From contig CALMDF010000409.1 of NCBI GenBank assembly GCA_937864895.1, positions 1 to 6,164 on the forward strand: a stretch of 6,164 bases of DNA, written 5' to 3'. Positions 1-5,731 of this stretch are shown here, piece by piece (position 1 is the stretch's first letter; the number at the start of each line of letters is the position of its first letter). Position numbers and translations under genes: made by a program. The notes under the pieces are model-generated. The model had not been told where the DNA came from. It searched no databases and worked only from the letters and a program-made list of their open reading frames with translations. The stretch is from an uncultured Holophagales bacterium (lineage in GTDB: Bacteria > Acidobacteriota > Thermoanaerobaculia > UBA5066).

Positions 1-162
1 TCCATGCCACAGGCGCCCCGTACGGCCGACTGCCTCGCCTGCGACGACACCCGTGACGCCGCGGCGCACGCCTACCTCAACCCGGCCGTCTTCGGCGAGG
101 CCTGTGGCGCGTGCCACGGCGCCAACTCGGAGTGGTCGACCTCGAAGGTTCACGCCCGCTGA
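1..162 (+). CDS. OmcA/MtrC-family multiheme c-type cytochrome, C-terminal fragment
   Basis: Only the last 53 codons are present, in frame 1, ending at TGA 160-162; the 5' end lies outside the window. The fragment reads as the C-terminus of a surface multiheme cytochrome of the OmcA/MtrC decaheme type. It has a CLAC motif (visible residues 11-14), a conserved-looking stretch with AHAYLN, a canonical CGACH heme site (residues 35-39), and the terminal KVHAR that I associate with this family. Such proteins sit on the outer surface and exchange electrons with metals, minerals or electrodes, fed by the MtrA-MtrB conduit encoded just downstream. One oddity is that the first heme motif reads CLACD: codon 43-45 is GAC (Asp) where CAC (His) is expected. 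The ATG at 4-6 is internal and is not a start. Family assignment is from motif recognition and context. Membership is fairly sure, but the total heme number cannot be seen. Confidence 0.82.
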   Translation, partial: SMPQAPRTADCLACDDTRDAAAHAYLNPAVFGEACGACHGANSEWSTSKVHAR

Positions 163-173
163 TTACTGAGGAC

Positions 174-205
174 GCCCGCCCTCCGGCATCGACCGGGGGG
201 CGGGC
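174..205 (+). other. GC-rich stem-loop after the surface cytochrome gene
   Basis: Bases 174-186 pair with 193-205 to form a 13-bp stem with one G-U wobble (182 with 197) and a 6-base loop, CATCGA. It begins 12 bases after the stop codon of the upstream cytochrome gene. No T-run follows, so it does not look like an efficient intrinsic terminator. It could protect the 3' end of the upstream message, partly attenuate transcription, or mark a processing site that sets the ratio of surface cytochrome to conduit proteins. The pairing is visible directly; the function is inferred. Confidence 0.6.
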
Positions 206-213
206 CTCCCGGC

Positions 214-232
214 TGGCGCGTCATTCGCGCCG
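214..232 (+). other. second small stem-loop just before the mtrA ribosome site
   Basis: GGCGCG (215-220) pairs perfectly with CGCGCC (226-231) around a 5-base loop, TCATT, with a possible extra T-G pair at 214/232. It ends a few bases before the purine-rich ribosome binding region (236-245) of the decaheme cytochrome gene. It could therefore influence translation initiation or mRNA stability. In such GC-rich sequence a 6-bp stem may also arise by chance. Confidence 0.35.
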
Positions 233-250
233 CCCGGAGAGAGGACTGAG

Positions 251-1138
251 ATGGTGAAACGATCCATTGGCCTCACCGGCCTCGTTCTCCTGGTCCTCGG
301 GGTGACGGGAATCGGTCGAACGGCCCTGGCCGCGGATGCGCCGAGCTGCGGAGACTGCCACGAGCAGTCGGCGTCGTTCCCCGCGAACCCGCATGGCCGA
401 GCGGCCTGCGAGCTGCCCGGCGACGCGGCGTGCGCGAGCTGCCACGGCGACGGGAAGGCCCACATGGAGGCGGGCGGCGACAAGTCGCTCATCAGGGGCC
501 TCCACGGCGCCAAGGGCGCCGAGACCTGTCTGACGTGTCACGACGTCACCACCGAGCACACCTCCTTCCGTGACGGGGTCCACGGCGCTTCCGAGACCGT
601 GAACTGCCTCACCTGCCACTCCGTCCACACGCCCCACGCGAAGGAGCCCAACCTCCTCGCGAAGCGCCAGACGGAGCTTTGCGCCTCCTGCCACCCGGGG
701 CAGACGTCCTCGCTCCGGAGCAAGGCGTACACCCACCACCTCGACCGCGGCGGCTTCACCTGCGCGTCCTGCCACGACCCGCACGGGCGGAAGGGCGAGG
801 GCGCTCTGAAGCTCACGCGCCAGGGCGACACGCCGTGCCTGACGTGCCACAACGAGAAGAAGGGCCCCTACGTGTACGAGCACGTCGGCCCGACGACGTC
901 CGCCATGATCGGCGGCTGCCTCACGTGCCACGAGCCCCACGGCTCGAACAACCCGAAGATGCTGACCCGCCCGCGGATCGACCAGCTCTGCCTCGAGTGC
1001 CACTCGACGCTTGCGGCCGGCGCCCTGGGCTCGCAGCCCCCGGCGTCCCACAACGTCTCCCTCCCGCGCTGGCGGAACTGCACGACCTGCCACGTGGCGG
1101 TCCACGGCTCCAACCGGTCGCCGAAGCTGCTGAAGTAG
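251..1138 (+). CDS. mtrA: periplasmic decaheme c-type cytochrome, MtrA/DmsE/PioA family
   Basis: This 295-residue protein carries exactly ten CxxCH heme c motifs, at residues 33-37, 61-65, 93-97, 119-123, 144-148, 171-175, 196-200, 223-227, 247-251 and 277-281. Fourteen further histidines, many in PHG or VHG contexts (48, 85, 111, 178, 230, 285), can supply the distal ligands for bis-His hemes. The N-terminus is a Sec signal peptide: MVKR, a hydrophobic core to about residue 22, and a probable cut after ALA at residue 27. The family forms a heme wire that enters the MtrB barrel and carries electrons between periplasmic donors and the surface cytochrome. It is somewhat shorter than Shewanella MtrA (about 333 residues). 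The ATG at 251 is preceded by GAGAGGA (239-245), which supports the start. The stop TAG at 1136-1138 lies 11 bases before mtrB. Cys53 is an additional cysteine outside any heme motif. Whether the natural direction is metal reduction (Mtr) or iron oxidation (Pio) cannot be told from sequence. Confidence 0.93.
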   Translation: MVKRSIGLTGLVLLVLGVTGIGRTALAADAPSCGDCHEQSASFPANPHGRAACELPGDAACASCHGDGKAHMEAGGDKSLIRGLHGAKGAETCLTCHDVTTEHTSFRDGVHGASETVNCLTCHSVHTPHAKEPNLLAKRQTELCASCHPGQTSSLRSKAYTHHLDRGGFTCASCHDPHGRKGEGALKLTRQGDTPCLTCHNEKKGPYVYEHVGPTTSAMIGGCLTCHEPHGSNNPKMLTRPRIDQLCLECHSTLAAGALGSQPPASHNVSLPRWRNCTTCHVAVHGSNRSPKLLK

Positions 1139-1149
1139 GAGGGACGGAG

Positions 1150-3096
1150 ATGAGAACCAACCGATTCCTCCTCGCCACGCTGCTCCCGGCGCTCCTCGTG
1201 TCCGGCGCCGCCATCGCCCAGGACGTGCCCCTCGACGTCGAGCTCGGCTATCGCTGGTCCGACGTCACCGGCAACGACGAGATGTTCAAGAGCCAGGTCA
1301 ACGAGCGCGAGGGCCTCCAGCTGCGCTCGCTGTCGTACGGGCTCGGCGACATCCGGGGCACGAACGCCATCGACCACTTCCGCATCGACGCCGCCGACTT
1401 CGGCATTGGCCCGAACGGCTTGTTCCGCCTCGAGGCGGGGCGGACCGGGTACTGGAAGCTGAATGCGTCGTACCGGATGACGGACTTCTACTCGAACCTC
1501 CCGACCATCGCGAACCCCTTCCTCGAGAAGGGGAGCCTCGACAGCCAGCACTCCTACGACCGGACGCGGACCTCCGTGGACGTCGACCTCGAGCTGCTGC
1601 CCGGCAAGGCCGTCCGGCCGCTCGTCGGCTTCAGCTACAGCCGCTACGCGGGACCGGGCCTGACGACGTACCACGTCGGCCAGGACGAGTTCGGGCTGGA
1701 CCAGGACCTCAAGGAGAAGGACACGGAATACCGGGTCGGCCTCGCGTTCGACGCCGGTCCGTTCTCCGGGCAGGTCGTCCAGGGCTGGCGCAGCTTCAAG
1801 GGTGAAGAGACGCTGAAGCTCTCCCCGGGCGCTGGCGCCGGCAACAACCCCGGGACGATCCTCGGAGTCCCGATCACCCTCACGTCCCTGACGCGCACGT
1901 CGACGACGGACATCGACACGCCGGCCACGTCCGCGGTCGTCACGGGCAAGCTCGGCAAGGCGGTCCGCCTGACGGGCACGTACGTCCGCGCCAAGGCCGA
2001 CGGCGAGGACGAGAGTTCCGAGAACCTCGCGGGCAACCTCGTCTCGTTCGACATCCTGCGTTACTTCAAGACCCTGGCCGAGCAGACGTCGGGGACGTCC
2101 GAGGCGCTCTACTGGCGCGGCAGCATCCGCGCCGACATCCACGTCTCGAACGGATTCGACGTCACGGCCGGCTACACGCGCCGGAGCCGCGAGCTCGACG
2201 GCTACGGCCTCGTGAACGACCTCTACGGCTCGACGACGACGTTCAGCGGCTTCAACACGGGGGACGTCACGACGATCCTGCAGTCGCAGACCCGCATGGA
2301 GCGCGAAGAGGACATCTTCGACGTCCGTGCGAGCCTGAAGCTCGCCGGTCCCTTCTCCCTGCGGGTCGGGTACGCCGAGAACCAGGCCGACATCACCGTC
2401 CTGAACGACCCGTCGGAAGTCGTCGTCCCCGGGGGCCAGGGCGGCGTGTACGACCGCAAGGTCCGTACGCTCGACGGCGGCCTGCTCTTCAAGCTCTCCG
2501 GCTTCTCCCTCGGCGTCGACTACGTGAACCAGGACGCCGACAACGCCGTCATGCGGACCGACTTCCTCGACAGGGAACGGATTCGCCTGCGCGGCGCCTG
2601 GGAGCCCGCAAAGTGGTTCCGGATCGGCGCCACCGCCGAGGAGATCGACACGGAGAACGACGGCGCCGGCTACGGTCTCGACGGCAAGGTGAAGACCTAC
2701 GCCGGAGACCTCGAGCTCGGCCCGTGGAGCTGGCTCCGCGTCCGCTTCGGCATGGGCCGTTTCGAAGCCGACAACAGCATCCCCTACCGCGTGCCGCAGA
2801 CCTTCCAGACCGCGACCTCGATCTACACCGAGACCGGCGACTCGATGGAAGGCGGGATCACCCTCAACCTCAAGCCGTTCACCGTCGAAGCGCTCCTGCG
2901 TCACTTCGAGAACGAGGGAAGCTTCCCGTACGAGCTCGACCGGGCCCGGGTCCGCGCCGATCTCGAGTTCTCGAAGCTCGTCGGGATCGCGGCGGAGTGG
3001 GACCTCGACGACTACACCGAGAAGAACCGGTCCTACGGGTCCGGGGCGGACTACCGGGCCAGCCGGTACGGCCTCTACCTCCGGATCCACCCGTAA
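1150..3096 (+). CDS. mtrB: MtrB/PioB-family outer-membrane beta-barrel of the porin-cytochrome conduit
   Basis: This 648-residue protein begins with a signal peptide (MRTNRF, a hydrophobic run to about residue 20, probable cut after AIA at residue 23). The rest is made of amphipathic beta-strand repeats with alternating hydrophobic and polar residues and many Tyr/Phe/Arg, as in a large barrel; Shewanella MtrB is about 697 residues. The barrel sheathes the MtrA decaheme wire and lets it contact the surface cytochrome. The family call rests on this architecture, the size and its position directly after the decaheme gene. I chose ATG 1150 because AGGAGGGA (1137-1144), overlapping the mtrA stop codon, sits at ideal spacing and the signal peptide follows at once. 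The same frame is open back to 679, but that part lies inside mtrA. The mature chain has no cysteine, so the CxxC motif reported near the Shewanella MtrB N-terminus is absent. It ends in RIHP rather than the usual C-terminal aromatic residue of outer-membrane barrels. Confidence 0.88.
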   Translation: MRTNRFLLATLLPALLVSGAAIAQDVPLDVELGYRWSDVTGNDEMFKSQVNEREGLQLRSLSYGLGDIRGTNAIDHFRIDAADFGIGPNGLFRLEAGRTGYWKLNASYRMTDFYSNLPTIANPFLEKGSLDSQHSYDRTRTSVDVDLELLPGKAVRPLVGFSYSRYAGPGLTTYHVGQDEFGLDQDLKEKDTEYRVGLAFDAGPFSGQVVQGWRSFKGEETLKLSPGAGAGNNPGTILGVPITLTSLTRTSTTDIDTPATSAVVTGKLGKAVRLTGTYVRAKADGEDESSENLAGNLVSFDILRYFKTLAEQTSGTSEALYWRGSIRADIHVSNGFDVTAGYTRRSRELDGYGLVNDLYGSTTTFSGFNTGDVTTILQSQTRMEREEDIFDVRASLKLAGPFSLRVGYAENQADITVLNDPSEVVVPGGQGGVYDRKVRTLDGGLLFKLSGFSLGVDYVNQDADNAVMRTDFLDRERIRLRGAWEPAKWFRIGATAEEIDTENDGAGYGLDGKVKTYAGDLELGPWSWLRVRFGMGRFEADNSIPYRVPQTFQTATSIYTETGDSMEGGITLNLKPFTVEALLRHFENEGSFPYELDRARVRADLEFSKLVGIAAEWDLDDYTEKNRSYGSGADYRASRYGLYLRIHP

Positions 3097-3121
3097 CCCC
3101 GGCGCTTTCCAGGTTCTCCTC

Positions 3122-3156
3122 GCGCCCCCGCCGAAAGGCGGGGGCGCTTTTCTCTT
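3122..3156 (+). terminator. intrinsic terminator of the mtr-type operon
   Basis: Bases 3122-3132 and 3137-3147 form a perfect 11-bp GC-rich stem closed by a GAAA tetraloop (3133-3136). TTTTCTCTT (3148-3156) follows immediately. It begins 25 bases after the mtrB stop codon. On the opposite strand no T-run follows the stem, so termination should act on + strand transcripts only. It separates the electron-transfer operon from the secretion genes downstream. Confidence 0.92.
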
Positions 3157-3264
3157 GGAGAACCGTGACCGGCCTGAGTTCCTGCCGGATCCGGCGGAGG
3201 TGTAATCTCCCCCGAAAATTTCAGGGGCTCCTCGCACCGGAAGTGGTCGGGATCGGAGGGCGGC
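3157..3264 (+). promoter_or_regulatory. leader region before vgrG, presumed to hold its promoter
   Basis: This 108-base gap follows a strong terminator, so the vgrG transcript should start here. I see no convincing -35/-10 pair; TGTAATCT at 3201-3208 is only a weak -10 candidate. A perfect 12-base palindrome (3184-3195, GCCGGA/TCCGGC) could be an operator. A weak stem (3210-3216 with 3220-3227, one bulged A) contains the only AT-rich patch of the leader. GGAGGG at 3255-3260 is the likely ribosome binding site, four bases before the ATG at 3265. That a promoter lies here is inferred from the terminator, not from a clear motif. Confidence 0.35.
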
Positions 3265-5712
3265 ATGTCGAGCTACACCCAGTCGGAGCGTCCGATGGCG
3301 ATCAACACGCCGCTCGGGCCTGACGCCGTTCTGCTGACGGCGCTCAAGGGGCACGAGGGAGTCTCGGAGCTCTTCAGGTTCGAGCTCGTCCTCGTGGCCG
3401 AGCTGAAGAAGCCCGTGGCCTTCGACAAGGTACTCGGCCAGGGAGCCACGGTCGAGATCACGCTGGCCGGAGGGGAGAAGCGCTACCTCAACGGGATCGT
3501 GAGCTCCCTGAGTCAGGGCAAGCGCGACGACACGTTCCTCCACTACCGGGCCGAACTCGTTCCGAAGCTCTGGCTCCACACCCTCCGCGTCCAGAGCCGG
3601 ATCTTCCAGCGCCTGACCGTCCCGGAGATCCTGAAGAAGGTTCTCACGGGGCTGGAAGTGAGGATGGAGACCACCGCCAGCTACGAGCCCCGCGACTACT
3701 GCGCGCAGTACCGCGAGTCCGACTTCGCCTTCGCCTCCCGGCTCATGGAGGAGGAAGGGATCCGCTACTACTTCCAGCACGCCGACGGCAGCCACGTCAT
3801 GGTCATCACCGACGAGGCGACGAAGCACCCCGACGTCGAGGGGCAGAGCACGGTCCCGTTCGAGGAGCTCGCGCAGGGCGGCAAGGTGGAGGAGATGAGG
3901 GTCTTCTCCTGGGAGAAGTCCCAGGAGATCCGCGCGCACGTCTACACGCTCCGGGACCACTGCTTCGAGCTGCCGGAGCAGAACCTGGAGGCGCAGCAGC
4001 TGACCATCGACATCGTCCCCGTCGGAAAGGTGGGCCACAGGCTGAAGCTCCTCGGGGAGGAGAACCTCGAGGTCTACGACTTTCCCGGCGGCTACGCGCA
4101 GCGCTTCGACGGGGTCGACTCCGGCGGGGGCTCGCGGCCCGGAGACCTTCAGAAGATCTTCGTCGACAAGGAGAGGACGGTCCGGCTGCGGATGGAAGGG
4201 GTGGAGTCGGCGAGCCTGAAGGCCGAGGGGACGAGCTACTGCCCCCACTTCGTCCCGGGCTACGCCTTCACGCTCACGAAGCACTTCCACGCGGACGGTC
4301 GCTACGCCCTCACGCGGGTCGAGCACGAGGCCTCGCTCGAGGGGAACTACCGTTCAGGGGACGACCTCTCGTTCCGGTACCTGAACCGCTTCAGCTGCAT
4401 TCCGGAGGCTCTCCCGTACCGGCCGCCGCGCCTCACGTCGAAGCCCGTCATCGCGGGGAACCAGACGGCGACGGTGGTGGCCCCGGCCGGGGAGGAGGTC
4501 TTCTGCGACAAGTACGGCCGGGTGAAAGTGCAGTTCCACTGGGACCGCGAGGGAAAGAAGGACGTGAACAGCTCCTGCTGGATCCGCGTCGCCCAGCCCT
4601 GGGCCGGAAAGGGCTGGGGCGCTTTCTTCTGGCCCCGCGCCGGGAACGAGGTCGTCGTCTCCTTCGAGGAGGGCGACCCCGACCAGCCTCTCGTCGTCGG
4701 CAGCGTCTACAACAGCGACAACATGCCGCCGTTCCCGCTCCCGGTCCGCAACGAGCTGGCCGGCTTCAAGTCGGCGAGCCTGCGCGGCCAGTTCAGCCGG
4801 CACTTCAACGGCGTCGTCTTCTGCGACGAGCAGGGCAACGAGCACATGGCTCTCCATTCGGAGAGGAACCTCACCTTCAACACGGAGCTCGACAACACGT
4901 TCTCCGCCGGGCAGAACCGGCACGACGGGGTCTCGGGCGCCTCCCTCCAGACCGTGGGCTTCATCCCCGGCGGCGGAGGGAGCGGCGGCGGACCCGACGC
5001 CGACCCCGAGACGGAGGAGAGGCTGAAGAAGCTCGAGAGCCCTTCGTACAGCGCCTGGGGCCCCGTGAACCCGGCCGGCGTCCCGGGGCTCTACTCCACC
5101 ATGACGTACGGCGAGTACCTCGCCGCCGTCGTCGGCCTTCAGAGCGCGATGATCGTCGGGAGCAACATGGCGCTCACCATCAACCCGACGGCCCTCATGA
5201 GGTTCGGCGGCAGGGTCCCGTTCTGGGTCGAGGGCCTCGCCGGCGGGGGCCTCGGCGGGAACCTCGCCTTCACGATGGGCTCGAACACCGGCATCACGCT
5301 GGGCCCCAACGTCGCGATCAAGAGCACGGACGACATCGAGTACCGGATGGACGGCCACGTCGGCTCCAAGATCCTCTGCGCGATCATCGCGGCCGTGATC
5401 ATCCTCTGGACGATCCTCTACGCGACGGTCAACACCATCAAGGCCCGGGTCATCGAGTTCGCCGTCTTCCAGACAGCCGTCTCCGTGGGACTGACGGCGC
5501 TCACGCTCATAGAGGCGAGCATGAAGGCGTACTCGGACGGCTACAAGTACGGCATCTGGTGGAACTACAAGTACGACGTGAAGCACGCGGGCCGGAGCCT
5601 CAAGTCGGAGGTCCTCAAGGACGTCACGTTCGGGATCGTCGGGACCCTGGCCAGCATCGCCGTGCCCATCGGGGTGGCGACGGGAGTGGCGATCACGGAG
5701 TCGAACCGATGA
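3265..5712 (+). CDS. vgrG: type VI secretion spike protein VgrG with hydrophobic C-terminal extension
   Basis: This 815-residue protein trimerises at the tip of the type VI Hcp tube and punctures target cells. The gp27-like base domain covers about residues 1-385 and contains the hallmark SDFAFASRLMEEEGI (152-166). The gp5/OB domain (about 393-490) has DKYGRVKVQFHWD (415-427), WIRVAQPWAGKGWG (439-452) and GDPDQPLVVGSVYN ending at residue 483. A short spike segment with FCDEQGNEH (519-527) follows. After a Gly-rich linker (PGGGGSGGGP, 568-577) and a charged helix-like stretch (578-591) comes an extra domain. It has two GSN-x5-NP or GP motifs 40 residues apart (632-641 and 672-681) and three hydrophobic segments at about 703-725, 729-749 and 787-811. 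This extension suggests an evolved VgrG carrying its own effector or membrane-active part; that role is inferred. Start 3265 gives the familiar family N-terminus (MSSYTQ...INTPLG) and has GGAGGG upstream. ATG 3295 is a weaker alternative. Confidence 0.93.
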   Translation: MSSYTQSERPMAINTPLGPDAVLLTALKGHEGVSELFRFELVLVAELKKPVAFDKVLGQGATVEITLAGGEKRYLNGIVSSLSQGKRDDTFLHYRAELVPKLWLHTLRVQSRIFQRLTVPEILKKVLTGLEVRMETTASYEPRDYCAQYRESDFAFASRLMEEEGIRYYFQHADGSHVMVITDEATKHPDVEGQSTVPFEELAQGGKVEEMRVFSWEKSQEIRAHVYTLRDHCFELPEQNLEAQQLTIDIVPVGKVGHRLKLLGEENLEVYDFPGGYAQRFDGVDSGGGSRPGDLQKIFVDKERTVRLRMEGVESASLKAEGTSYCPHFVPGYAFTLTKHFHADGRYALTRVEHEASLEGNYRSGDDLSFRYLNRFSCIPEALPYRPPRLTSKPVIAGNQTATVVAPAGEEVFCDKYGRVKVQFHWDREGKKDVNSSCWIRVAQPWAGKGWGAFFWPRAGNEVVVSFEEGDPDQPLVVGSVYNSDNMPPFPLPVRNELAGFKSASLRGQFSRHFNGVVFCDEQGNEHMALHSERNLTFNTELDNTFSAGQNRHDGVSGASLQTVGFIPGGGGSGGGPDADPETEERLKKLESPSYSAWGPVNPAGVPGLYSTMTYGEYLAAVVGLQSAMIVGSNMALTINPTALMRFGGRVPFWVEGLAGGGLGGNLAFTMGSNTGITLGPNVAIKSTDDIEYRMDGHVGSKILCAIIAAVIILWTILYATVNTIKARVIEFAVFQTAVSVGLTALTLIEASMKAYSDGYKYGIWWNYKYDVKHAGRSLKSEVLKDVTFGIVGTLASIAVPIGVATGVAITESNR

Positions 5713-5731
5713 GACAGAGAGGGGGTCGGGA

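Noticed and set aside
221..1105. A 294-codon minus-strand open frame opposite mtrA
   Set aside because: mtrA has ten regularly placed heme motifs on the + strand. The antisense product has no recognisable feature.
679..1149. Possible 157-residue N-terminal extension of the mtrB frame
   Set aside because: This stretch overlaps mtrA in another frame and has Arg/Pro-rich shadow composition. A strong ribosome site and a signal peptide place the start at 1150.
3201..3208. TGTAATCT as a -10 promoter element for vgrG
   Set aside because: The match to the consensus is weak and there is no adequate -35 element at the right spacing, so I did not call it as a promoter.
3295..3297. Alternative ATG start for vgrG, with GGAG six bases upstream
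   Set aside because: The upstream start at 3265 yields the N-terminus typical of VgrG proteins and has a stronger GGAGGG site. The internal start remains possible but is less likely.
2613..3323. A 236-codon + strand open frame bridging mtrB and vgrG
   Set aside because: It overlaps the end of mtrB, runs through the terminator hairpin and has Arg/Pro-rich out-of-frame composition.
868..4326. A 1152-codon open frame on the minus strand across mtrA, mtrB and vgrG
   Set aside because: It spans three well-supported + strand genes and the terminator between them. Its translation is low-complexity (Val/Leu/Arg/Glu/Asp-rich), as expected for the antisense shadow of GC-rich codons.
4969..4992. GGC/GGA-rich run as a tandem repeat
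   Set aside because: It encodes the Gly-rich linker in VgrG. It is a coding low-complexity segment rather than an independent DNA repeat.
4354..5586. A 410-codon open frame on the minus strand inside vgrG
   Set aside because: The same antisense-shadow composition, opposite a confidently identified VgrG whose conserved motifs fix the coding frame.
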